Positions 1-9,208 of a DNA stretch of 52,396 nucleotides are shown here, in pieces. How positions within the stretch are numbered: position 1 is the stretch's first letter; each line of letters starts with the position of its first letter. Position numbers and translations under genes: made by a program. The stretch comes from Lineolata rhizophorae (lineage: Eukaryota > Ascomycota > Dothideomycetes > Lineolatales > Lineolataceae): positions 193,521 through 245,916 of the forward strand of contig MU001692.1 of the NCBI GenBank assembly GCA_010093515.1. The letters run 5' to 3'. The notes below the pieces were generated by a model that was not told the origin of the DNA, did not search any database, and saw only the letters and a program-made list of their open reading frames with translations.

Positions 1-442
1 CTCTGAACCACTCCCGAATGACCTTGGGATCTTCGCATTTGGCTCTCTCATAGTCGTAGCCTCGAGACATCTTCGTCCGGAGCGTTGGAGTGTCCTTGAC
101 AAACCTCTCGGGCCAGTGCTTGCCGACGTGGTCGCGTCGGACGCGCTGGTCCTCGTCGATCAAAACATTGGCCATTTCGGCTACATCAGGCATTCTGACG
201 CGAAACCCTCGCGCATCCATGTCCAGGATGTGTCCAATGAGTACCTCCTCTTCCCATTGGGTCAGTTTCTTTAGATTGGTGTGGCTTTCTTCCCGAGAAG
301 CTATTCCTGACATTTTGCGATACACAGTCTTGAAGTTGACTCCCAAGGCCTTGGCAGCGGCTTTGGGATTGGGGTAAGCGCCTTTCTCGAAAGATTCGAT
401 GGCGAGTATGATATCAGATTCTTTGGAGAGCTTCTTGGGCAT
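1..442 (-). CDS. pogo/Fot1-like transposase, N-terminal part (truncated by window edge)
   Basis: An open frame from ATG at 442 to the window edge gives 147 residues without a stop. The start reads MPKKLSKESDIILAIESF. Residues ~1-50 fit a psq-type helix-turn-helix (AAAKALGVNFKTVYRKMSG), and residues ~60-130 fit a CENP-B/Tc5-type DNA-binding HTH (TQWEEEVLIGHILDMDARGF and then ERFVKDTP). In this family these domains bind the terminal repeats, and the catalytic DDE domain follows. No frameshift or stop is seen, so this copy could be intact. Confidence 0.82.
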   Translation of the reverse strand, partial: MPKKLSKESDIILAIESFEKGAYPNPKAAAKALGVNFKTVYRKMSGIASREESHTNLKKLTQWEEEVLIGHILDMDARGFRVRMPDVAEMANVLIDEDQRVRRDHVGKHWPERFVKDTPTLRTKMSRGYDYERAKCEDPKVIREWFR

Positions 443-536
443 TTTTGGTGGAGAAATTGGTGGGCAAAGTTGATGGGCGCGTCATGGACGCGTCGGTGTC
501 ACTAGGTGGTTGGTGTCACTGCGTGGTGGATTACGT
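1..536 (-). mobile_element. pogo/Fot1-like DNA transposon, left copy (5' part)
   Basis: This is the 5' part of a Tc1/mariner-superfamily (pogo/Fot1 group) element reading leftward off the window. Its outer end is at 536, followed by TA at 537-538, the expected target dinucleotide. The terminal segment is identical to the one at 52078 onward in opposite orientation. The terminus contains AGTGACACC twice, 17 bp apart. The inner end, DDE domain and other terminal repeat lie outside the window. Confidence 0.85.
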
Positions 537-538
537 TA

Positions 539-1691
539 TATTCTTTTGCCCACAGTGTCTGACCATGTGGTTTGGACAAGAGGCTGAAATATCGGAAGCT
601 ATTGAAATTTAGTTCTTATCATCTCTCGCAAACTTTTTAAACGTAAACATATCCTTGTAGTAGCTTCGCAGTTTCCTCCTTCAAAAGGGGCGGCTAGCTC
701 TGCGGATTTCCTCCCCACGTTGGTGGTTTATCCTCAGGGCCACATTGCTTACTGAATGCCAATAAGGTCACTTTACGAATGTCCACTAACTCAAAGCCGG
801 CCTACGTAGGTGTTGCTCGTTAAGTTAACAACCGCACTTGGGTTAGGCGCCCAATCGCATTATCTCCAAGACAGAGTAACCAGAGGGAATTCATTCATGC
901 TACACATGCCCAGCTTTTACGCACAAATCAAAACTTATTAGAAGAACTGAGGAACAACACCGATAATGAACCTCACAGTTACCAGATTTATGGCAGCTAG
1001 TTAAATTTTTGTGGCAACAGCAGCACTAGGTTGTGGATGGGCTCTCTATCTATTTGTGAAATTCTCAGTTATATTATCAGGAACCACTTATCGTATTGCT
1101 TTGCACTTTTCGTGCATAGTGGGCCGAGCTAAACACGCCACGGGACCGCATACTTAAGTAAATTGATCCTCAGCTATACCGCGCAACAATTAGTCGGGAG
1201 GTTATGTTATATCTCGCAACTGCATTTGCCCGTACCGACTGCAACGTCGCCACATGTCGTCTCGAAGATTTGAAACCAATTGTCTTAGAGGTATCCAATA
1301 AAATTTTGATAATTGGTTGCTCCAGTATAATTTGTTTAAACCTATTCAGACGTTTTCTCCCATCCTAAATGATGTATCGTCTTTACGAGACAATCAAGAT
1401 ACATGTGTATGGTAAACCTAATACCTTCTTTTGCCTTTCTGCTTTGTTCTCATTGGTTAGCTGATACTTTGGCAAGGCTGCCCTTCTTACGTTAGCCATC
1501 TCTGCGATGTACATTTTGTGTTTATCCTGTCGTTTCTTATATGAACGTAGTGAACCTTGAGTCATCAAATCATGTAAAACATTTATATTAATTGAATAAA
1601 AAAAAATCTAAGGGAGCAGAAGAGCCGTACGAACTAGCAGAGCAGTGCCGACTCCCAGGGTCAGGGCCAGGACGAGATCTTCTAACCGGAG
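539..1691. other. gene-free stretch between transposon and RING-like gene
   Basis: The sequence is rather AT-rich with frequent stops in all frames. I see no convincing coding exon, RNA gene or repeat. The left pogo copy is inserted at its edge, and the 3' end of the RING-like gene lies on the right. Confidence 0.5.
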
Positions 1692-2348
1692 CTAGGGATC
1701 ATAGTCATCATCCTGCTCGGATAGAGGGATGAAAAACTCGTCCGAAAAATACTCCTCGTCTCGGGAGTCCCAATGCTCCTCGTCTGGGGCATCATCACTC
1801 TCCTCAGGGGCGTCCCCATCCTCCTCATCAGAGGATTCCTCATCGCCGCCCAAATCCAATTCGAGGAATTGGAGCAGATTCTGGAGCAAACCCATCTGCT
1901 GAGGCGGAGCATTGTCTGGCCCAGGCTCATCGGGGAGGTTTGCCATCGGCCCTCCGCCGTAAGGGCGAAACCAGGCACCCAACGCGTCCTTCACTTCAAG
2001 GTCAGCAGCGCCCCTTTGCGGAACCAGGAGCCGGACTGAATTTGGCTTCTCGGCCAGGTACGGGATGTCGGGGTCCCACTCGCACTCACCGTCGCCCGGC
2101 ATCTTTGCCTTGTAGTACGGACACGCGTATGGCCACGAGGTCTCCATCCACTGCTGCGTGCAGTCGGCGCAGTAATAGTGCTCGCATTGGAGCACGATGA
2201 CTAGCTCGCCGAGCTCGAAGTCCCGGTAGCAGATGTCGCTGTTCTGGCCGTTGCTCATGCGGAAATGGCCCGGTCCAGCGTACACCCCGGCTAGGATGCA
2301 TCGAGCGGGACCAACCGTATACTCGTTTTCCGAATTCGAGTGGTTCAT
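1692..2348 (-). CDS. protein with a degenerate RING finger and acidic C-terminus
   Basis: A single-exon frame of 218 aa, starting at ATG 2348. Residues 37-79 have the layout of a C3HC4 RING finger, the zinc-binding module of many E3 ubiquitin ligases: C40, then C55-x-H57-x2-C60-x2-C63, then C76-P. Two ligands are replaced: the first position is Ser37 (motif SDIC) and the last is Tyr79 (CPYY instead of CPxC). Tyr79 is one G-to-A change from Cys. After residue ~100 the protein becomes strongly acidic and probably disordered, ending QDDDYDP. The frame is intact, but loss of two zinc ligands suggests either a non-catalytic RING-like fold or an early pseudogene. An upstream exon cannot be excluded. 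No family name can be assigned. Confidence 0.6.
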   Translation of the reverse strand: MNHSNSENEYTVGPARCILAGVYAGPGHFRMSNGQNSDICYRDFELGELVIVLQCEHYYCADCTQQWMETSWPYACPYYKAKMPGDGECEWDPDIPYLAEKPNSVRLLVPQRGAADLEVKDALGAWFRPYGGGPMANLPDEPGPDNAPPQQMGLLQNLLQFLELDLGGDEESSDEEDGDAPEESDDAPDEEHWDSRDEEYFSDEFFIPLSEQDDDYDP

Positions 2349-3349
2349 TTTTGCCTTGAAAAAAAAAGGGGTTAAAAAAATGTGAAAAGGTGCGGATTGT
2401 AGGCAGTTAAATGCTTCGGATTCTGGTTGGTGGCTTTGCGAGGTCAGTGAGTTATGGCCCCAGTAGTCGTATTTAGGAGGCTATATATATTGCGGTCCAG
2501 AGGGTTTCGCCTGTAAACAAAACAGATAGAGGCTCCCCATAGGCGTAAGCTTGCAAGGGCGTATGAGACAATAATAATAATAATAATATATATTGTGGAG
2601 AAAAGCTGTGGAAGTGATTATGGTTATGCATTATTGGCCTACTTTGTGAATATACACTACTTAAACAACTCCATTCTGCAGGAGAATTCAAATATAAATA
2701 CTATCGTAGTAGTGGCTGGTTTGTATTTGACTTCTTTGAATGAGGGCGAGAGATGCGTAATTCCTTTGTATAAGCAGCACTGGTATATCTAGCAACAAGT
2801 CCTGCGGTCTTGAATGATAATCATGTCTCAAACATATAGCATCCTACCAAAACAGTTCCATAATTTTGTTTGAAGCAATACTAGTAATCCGGCGTGGTGG
2901 GGGGTTCTCAGTCAAAGTTTTGGAAAAAAGGAGCACCTCTTAACATAGTAACAACATATACTTGGCCAGACAAAGGAAATAGCTGTACCTCTAAGGACTT
3001 ATTTATTTATTTGCGTGGATATCATGGCTTAGTTTGTGCGCTATTTGCCTCAAGTGACTTTAGGGTTACAGTACGGCAAATCAGAACGGACTAATGATTT
3101 CAAGCCAGTACAAGGCACGGAGCCGAGCAATGACCTCACAAACACTCCTTGCGCATTAGTGCAGCCAAATAAGACTGAAAAATTTATACTTATTCCATTA
3201 ACTTTTCGCAACGATAGATTGTGGGAGGCATTGCCACTGACACGCGCTGTAATGCGCAACGTTCCATGCGCCCATTTACCCTCCTTCAGTAGAGTCCGTC
3301 ACCATCCGACGGCTCCCACCCCAACCACCAATACCTTCCACCATCCTTT
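2349..3349. other. gene-free stretch with an ATA/TAA microsatellite
   Basis: AT-rich upstream region of the RING-like gene, including A-rich runs just upstream of its start and a short (ATA)n tract at 2571-2588. I see no supported gene. Confidence 0.45.
2571..2590. repeat. (ATA)n microsatellite
   Basis: Six ATA/TAA units in a row, then alternating TA. This is a simple sequence repeat with no apparent gene role. Confidence 0.85.
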
Positions 3350-3919
3350 TCAATGCGTAGGAGACGGGGCCGTGGTCGGCGACGGAAAGCACTCCGTAAC
3401 CGTCATGCTCGATACGGGCTCCGTGACCCATGTTCCGCACTGCACAACCTGATGTTCCAGTCAGCAATTTGCAACGCCCTAACATCCGACCTTCAAGCTA
3501 CCAACGCGTCGTTATAAAAGTGTATACGTACCGGCCCGGGCCCCATGGCCATAGTAGCCAAGACGCAGCCCTCGCAATCCGTGAAGCTCGTCGTCGTCGC
3601 GTAGCTCTCGTAGTGCGTGCACGTCTGCTGGTTGATGGGGCCCATGGTCGGGAAGATGTAGTGCGTGCAGGGCGAGGGCGTCGTGTTGGAAGAGCTCGGG
3701 TACGTTGGGGTTGGGATTGGTGAAGTGGTGTTGAAAGGGACGGCAGAGCTAGATTTCGGAACGAAACGGATGAGTCAGTTGACTTGTTTTCTTTCTTTCT
3801 TTTCCTCCTTCTTCTCGTCGAAGTTGAAGGCTATTGATAGAGGCTGTGGAGGGCACGTACGCAACACCTAGCAATACCACCAAGCACGACAGCACGAGCA
3901 AGAATGCGGCGGAACCCAT
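3350..3919 (-). CDS. small secreted cysteine-rich protein, 124 aa, two introns
   Basis: A spliced gene that no single open frame shows. Exons are 3919-3861, 3748-3532 and 3448-3350. Intron 1 (112 nt) starts GTACGT and ends TAG; intron 2 (83 nt) starts GTACGT, has a GCTGAC branch-like site and ends CAG. Splicing keeps the frame and gives 124 aa. Residues 1-22 are a classic signal peptide (MGSAAFLLVLSCLVVLLGVA, then SA), so the product should be secreted. The mature part has a Thr/Ser/Pro-rich start with NTT sequons and six cysteines at 47, 63, 78, 81, 96 and 112, enough for three disulfides. CTHY occurs twice, before C-terminal motifs PTMGPIN and ESYATTT, suggesting an internal repeat. It resembles conserved hypothetical secreted proteins of Sordariomycetes. 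No function is assigned, and an apoplastic or effector role is only a possibility. Confidence 0.72.
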
Positions 3920-5088
3920 CCTTTCGGTAAGAGTCGCACGTGCTAGCGATGTCAGAAATGCAATTCAAAGAAACAGAACAGAAAAAGCTTGGATGCTCCC
4001 AGACGGTCTTGTCCTTCAGAACAGCGGCACGCCGATTCTCTTAAGTAGGATATATGCACCATGCCTACCAAAGTGCGCAATATCCGCAGACCGCAGCAGG
4101 CGTCATCCTCTTCCCGCTCGGGAGCGCCATCCCTGGATACGAAGTCCCCTCCTCTTCCGGCCACCATTTAAGCCGCATGCCTCCTTCCATGGCACGCTCC
4201 CGAGATTCCGGAAGCAGGCTCAAGTCGGTAAGGCGACGGAAGGGAAGCGAAGCCGGCCCGCCGCATAAACACAGACATCACTCCACGTCGCAGCAGCCCA
4301 TGAAGACATGACCCCAGACTCAAGTCCCGTCCAACCAATCACAGCTCGTTTGCGGCTTGTTGCCCGCGGATGCTCGATTGCTTGGTAGTATCGAGGTACG
4401 AGCTTAACCAGGCCAGCCGAGAAGCCGGATGCTCCAGTGAGCGCCGTTGGTCAGTCGCCGCAAGGAACGTCCAAAAATACCATTGGCGAGAGCCAGGTCG
4501 CGGCGAAATTGGCTTAATTGACGCTCGTGCTTTGGCGGCCGGTTCCGGGAAAATTTTTAGTATGACGTCCAAGTGTGTAGATATATTGCGGTCGAGCTTT
4601 TGCACAGGGATATTGCGGATCCGATCGCTTGGCGGTCCCGGGAAAGTGACGATGCGGGGTAGAGTCCGGAGTGGCCATGTTGACGCAAGGATTAATATGC
4701 GCAGTCAAAATTTTGGGGACGGCTTTGACTTGTTGGATTCATATCATTGTAGATGCGACGTGTATTTGACTTAGTGGTACAACTTCGAGTTGGTAGTACG
4801 GACTGTCAGATGAGCTTTTAAATGCAAGAAAACATGCCCTAAACCTTTTTGCCGAATTAAAAGAAAGAAAATAAGAAGAATCAGATATGCATACCAGTAT
4901 TAAGCTTCGATTATCCCCTCAGCAACTTTTGTGACTCCCATCCGTATGCGACAAGATCCGCCATTAATCCTTTTCGCTCTGCAAATTCCGTCTAGCTATT
5001 GCTTGCCCCCTTCTCATCACCGGCCACCAATGCCCTCACCACCGTCTCGCCTTCCGCACCACCTCATAGCTCTCGCATCCCGCACCAT
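3920..5088. other. intergenic region upstream of the secreted protein gene
   Basis: Contains the promoter of the leftward secreted-protein gene and the 3' flank of the leftward opsin gene. The short frames here lack coding character. I found no RNA gene. Confidence 0.45.
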
Positions 5089-6306
5089 CTACCCCCCATT
5101 CTCCTGCTCCTCCGGCAACCGCACCATACCCTCCTTATTCAACCCATTCGCCCAAAACCCGCCCACCTCAACGCCCAACTCGGGCGTAACCATGTGCGCG
5201 CCTAAAAGCACAGCACCAAACACGACCTTAGCCAGGACATCGAGGACCCCATACGCAATGACCTCGCCATCGACGCTCAGACGGCGCGACCCGCTTACGA
5301 CGCCCCAGATACTATTTCCCTCGCGGGCGCCAGATCAGCCTCCGATCCAACGGCCCAAAAAAAAAAAAATGGAAAAATGGCAAGCTGAACAAAAGCGCAA
5401 GAGGGGCCAACTCACATCGGGTACGCGAGCCAAACGACGACCGTATACGCCGCGAGCGCCTGATAAAACCTGCCAGCGTCGCCCCCCCTGGCCACCGCGA
5501 CCCGTCGCCCGTTGACCACGAGCTGCCACACGACGGCCAGGAAGGCGACGCACGCGAACGCGAACCAGCCCCACCGCTGGCCGGTGCCGTGCTGGCCGAG
5601 CGCGGCGAAGAGCCCGCACAGCACCATGACGACGTCGGCCACGACGGCGAGCAGCGTGTGGGCGCCGCTGAGCCCCGCGAGGAGAGCAAGGTCGAGCAGC
5701 ACGAGCGGCGTGCTGAGGGCCCAGTCGACGTAGTGGGCCCAGAAGACTTGGCGGTAGATGTCGTGGGTGAGGCGGATGGGGGCGTGCGAGACGGGGGTGT
5801 GGACGACGGTGTGGTGGTAGAGGACGGCGTGCGAGGTGGCCATGGAGAAGTAGGAGAGGGTGGCGATGAGCGTGATGAGTGTGGTGAGGATGTGAAAGAT
5901 GCGTTTGGACTGTGGGCGCGCCAGAGGTGAGAAAGAGAGGGGAGTTGGTGAGGGGGTTTGATTAATGGGTGGGGAGGTGGGTATGGTGTGTTGGTGGCGT
6001 GGATGGATAGGAGTACGTACGACTGGGATCATCCAGGACAGAGCAGTGAAGAGGAGCGTGGCTACGAGCATGATGGCGAAGACGACCCTGTTCAAAAAGA
6101 CCGGTTAGGCTTGGCCGAATCATTTCACAATGTGTTGTACCGCCTAGAGCTCCTCACCATAGCGCCGTCTTCCCGGATCGGTGGACATGCTCGTAGGTTG
6201 GCGGCTCCGGGTGGAATGTCGGCAACGGATGATAGCTCGTGGTGGTGGGCGACGACGGCACAAGGAGCGAAGTCCTGGCTAGAGCTTCCATTGGGTCCAC
6301 GATCAT
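5089..6306 (-). CDS. microbial rhodopsin, NOP-1/CarO type
   Basis: Exons are 6306-6158, 6087-6021, 5909-5416 and 5311-5089, with introns of 70, 111 and 104 nt that all have GT..AG ends and restore the frame. The product is 310 aa, close to Neurospora NOP-1 (about 304). Seven hydrophobic helices span residues ~50-275. Key residues relative to bacteriorhodopsin (BR): D134 in HYVDWALSTP is the proton acceptor (BR D85), D145 is the donor position (BR D96), W232/Y235/P236 lie in helix F (VWLAYP), D261 is BR D212, and K265 in LDVLAK is the retinal Schiff-base lysine. It therefore looks retinal-binding, unlike lysine-less opsin-related proteins, and the D/D pair favours a proton pump. H131 occupies the position of the nearly invariant Arg (BR R82). 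ATG 6306 is the first ATG in frame. Expected in the plasma membrane. Confidence 0.9.
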
Positions 6307-6597
6307 TTCTTCGAGCGGATGTGCAATGTGCGACAAAGTGTAGAGTTAAGAAACAAAGCAATTGAGCTTCGAATTAGTCCTGTACTTGACACCGAGGAAG
6401 GAGCTTGGCCGCAGCAGCCCGAACGCGAGGAGCCTCAAATAAATCCCGGGGGAATCGGAGAAACGTCAAACAGTGACCTGGGAACACTTCGGCCGGGCAA
6501 TTGAAAGATTTTAAAGGTTAGGAAGGAAAAGTTTGAGTTCGCCCTGGGTGCGAGCTTTTCTTTCCCCTCACTTGTGGCCCAAGAATCCAGATCTTGT

Positions 6598-6603
6598 GAT
6601 CGA
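6598..6603. promoter_or_regulatory. GATCGA motif, possible white-collar site upstream of the opsin
   Basis: GATCGA (in GTGATCGATGGG) lies 292 bp upstream of the opsin ATG. GATC-rich elements of this kind bind the Neurospora white-collar complex. A six-base match is weak evidence by itself. Confidence 0.25.
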
Positions 6604-8131
6604 TGGGAAGCTACAACGGGCGGGGAAAAAGTTTACGTACTTGCCTACCTAATTACGACGTACTGCATAACGCAGCTGCTGGAGCCTGGCGTGCATTTGT
6701 CGTACGTCACGGAACGCCGCATCGGGCAGAGGGCGACGGGGCTGCTTGCGGCACGCCATTGGATGATTGGACGAGAACTTGCCCCTCGCGACCCCTCTCC
6801 GCTGCGCATGCATCGCCAAGACCCGTGATCACAGCGCAACCCGCTACTTAGGTACTGAAAGCTCCGCCCCGGCGACGGGAAAGGGCAAGGCTGTCGGCGA
6901 ACTGTTCGAGTGAGATCGCCCCGAACAGAGCGATCCGCGTGCGGCCGCTTGTTTTGCTTTTTTGGTGGGGAAATGCGACGGCTCGCAGCGGCCTCGCTTC
7001 ATATATTTTCCTCGGTCGAGGTCGCCTGATGGCGAGGACGAGTATAGATACCTACCCGACCTCCTAGCCGTCCGAGCGTGAGACGATGGACGGGTTCGTG
7101 CACCTGGGGCGGATGGTAGCCGATTGTGTTCAAATTCGAAACGGATTCCGCCGTGGAATGATTGTCGACGTATAAGGACAGAGTGGTCTTTACTACATTC
7201 GTCGTCGTCAGGGACGTTAGGGGTTCCGACAGGAGACTATCAGTAGCAGCACTTCGTCGCCCTCTGGGTGACCTCTTCAGTTGGTTGTCTAATCGTCTCG
7301 ATAGGCCGCACTCGAATCCTGCGTTTAATCGCAAAGCCCAAGCTCTCGCGTTACCAAGCTCTGGGAAGTTATTTCGCGACATTCCGGGACACTAAGGAAA
7401 AAAGTTTGATGAAAAATCAAGATGCGATGGAAGTGCGAGACGCCGGTCAAGGAAAATAAAAACTAGCAAAACGCAAACTGGTCAAAGTCGACCCGAGTAG
7501 AGCAAGCTGGTGGTTCTTAAGTCCGTCCGGGCAGGGACCTAGCAGAAGCGCCGTATTCTTTCTCCTTCGTGTCACCGCCAGTGGGCGTTCAGTATTCCGC
7601 AACAGCGAACAAATTGCGCGAACGCAAGAGCAATCCACCAACCGGGCGAAGGGGTTCAAAGGCTTCGATCAAGGTCCCAACGACTCCTTTCCATTGCACG
7701 GGATGGTCTAGGGCTTATGACTGCTCCTCTCTACAGCGGCAGGACGTTACGCAATGACGTACGGTCTAACACCTGAGGAGCCGTTCAACCAAAAAGCGAG
7801 ACTCCGCATACGGACCAAGAGGCTAACGGATCAAAATAGTGTTTTGACTTCAAAGCCGGCGCGGAAGAGTTTTATCATCGATGGCGTCGACAACTTCCTA
7901 TCGAGTAATAACAAATATAAAAAGAAAAAAAAAGGTCGACGGACAATGCGCAGCACGTCAACAAGCCGATGCAACCAAGCACCCCTACAGCAATGCGGGC
8001 TTTGTCATATCTCAGGCGCAAAAGCTGTGCTAGCGTGGTTGGGTCCAGGGGTCCCACATGTTTGAAGCGAATCAGCGAGCGGCATTTGACGGCAGCCAGC
8101 CCCAATCAGCGCGACGCTTGACGACACCAGG

Positions 8132-8142
8132 CCATCAAGGTA
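8132..8142 (+). promoter_or_regulatory. zinc-response-like site CCATCAAGGT (copy 1)
   Basis: CCATCAAGGT, about 1.07 kb upstream of the ZIP transporter start. CAAGGT is the core reported for the Aspergillus ZafA zinc regulator, and the yeast Zap1 site is ACCTTNAAGGT. This copy has two mismatches to the Zap1 consensus. Confidence 0.35.
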
Positions 8143-8489
8143 CTCGCTCACTGGCACGCCCGCTCACCAGGTCGCTCCCACCCCCGCGCCCTTGTCTCAA
8201 GGTAAGGCCAGCCCGCGCCCACCTCCTGGGACGGCAATGACTACATAGAAGAGACGCCTACAACCGGACGGCGTTCCTCGGGGTGTTCCTTACAGTCAAA
8301 ACTTGCGCAATGGATACGAACCCAGGTACATGGCGGAACAGAGGGTGGGCTTTCCACCGTGTTCCACGGTCGGCAAACGGATGACAAATGGCGTCAAAGA
8401 GACTGGAGCATTCACGGGCTTGCCCGGGGAATCAGGCCTGGCACCTGGCGCCTGGCGCCTGGATGGCGGCGCGCCGTCGTCTCGTGGGA

Positions 8490-8499
8490 CCATCAAGGT
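8490..8499 (+). promoter_or_regulatory. zinc-response-like site CCATCAAGGT (copy 2)
   Basis: With the preceding A this reads ACCATCAAGGT, one mismatch from ACCTTNAAGGT. It lies about 710 bp upstream of the ZIP transporter start and is the best of the copies. Confidence 0.4.
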
Positions 8500-8841
8500 C
8501 CTCAGAACCACCAAGGGGCCCAGGTGGTACTTGCCCGTATCAGCGCGAGCAGGTGCAACCCCCCCGGCACGTTCTTTCTCCCGTTTCTTTTTTTTTTCTT
8601 TTTTTGTTCTTCGTACAGCTTACGACCCTCTATGTGAGTCGGTGTGGTAGTACTTTGCAGTATCGGGGTAATGTAACAAAATTCTGATTTGTCTTTCCTT
8701 CTCATCGTTGTCCTCGTCCCATTATTGAACCCCTACCCCCGTGCCTTTCCATCTTCCCCTCCTGCACGAGTGGTGCTCTTCTTGCCGGAAAGTGGCGGTG
8801 GCACCCACGTCACCCATCGCGGACTGCACCTCCCGGGTGGC

Positions 8842-8852
8842 CCATCAAGGTA
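8842..8852 (+). promoter_or_regulatory. zinc-response-like site CCATCAAGGT (copy 3)
   Basis: CCATCAAGGTA, about 360 bp upstream of the ZIP transporter start. It shares the same ten-base core as the copies at 8132 and 8490. A bare CAAGGT also occurs at 8198-8203. Confidence 0.37.
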
Positions 8853-9208
8853 CCCGTTATCTCGGCATTCACGGCACCCCCGGCCAGTCGGGCATCCGAG
8901 CCGGGGCGGTTGTTGGCCAAGTCGTCGAACCTGATCGCCTACCTACCTCCTTGTTGCTCACTGCCGCATCCTCAGCCTCCACCGCTTTAAAACCCTGCCC
9001 TCTCCCTTGGCCTCCGCTTGGCCTCCCCTTGGCTTGCACGACAAGGCGCCCGTCCCACCAACCCGGAGCAGTGCCGAGTTCTACATACGTGCGCATTTTT
9101 GCAGGCTTATCCTTTTCTTTCTAAGGTGCCTGACTACTGGATCGATCTGCCTACCCGCATCCATCTCGCGCCGGACCAGGTCCTCGGCTCCAAAAGGGAC
9201 CCGGCCCC

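Larger units (their letters stand above)
6307..9208. other. 2.9-kb region between divergent opsin and zinc transporter genes
   Basis: Holds the promoters of the leftward opsin gene and the rightward ZIP gene. A GATCGA motif lies at 6598-6603, and CAAGGT motifs lie at 8136, 8198, 8494 and 8846. No supported coding exon was found in between, although a short unrecognised gene cannot be excluded. Confidence 0.5.
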
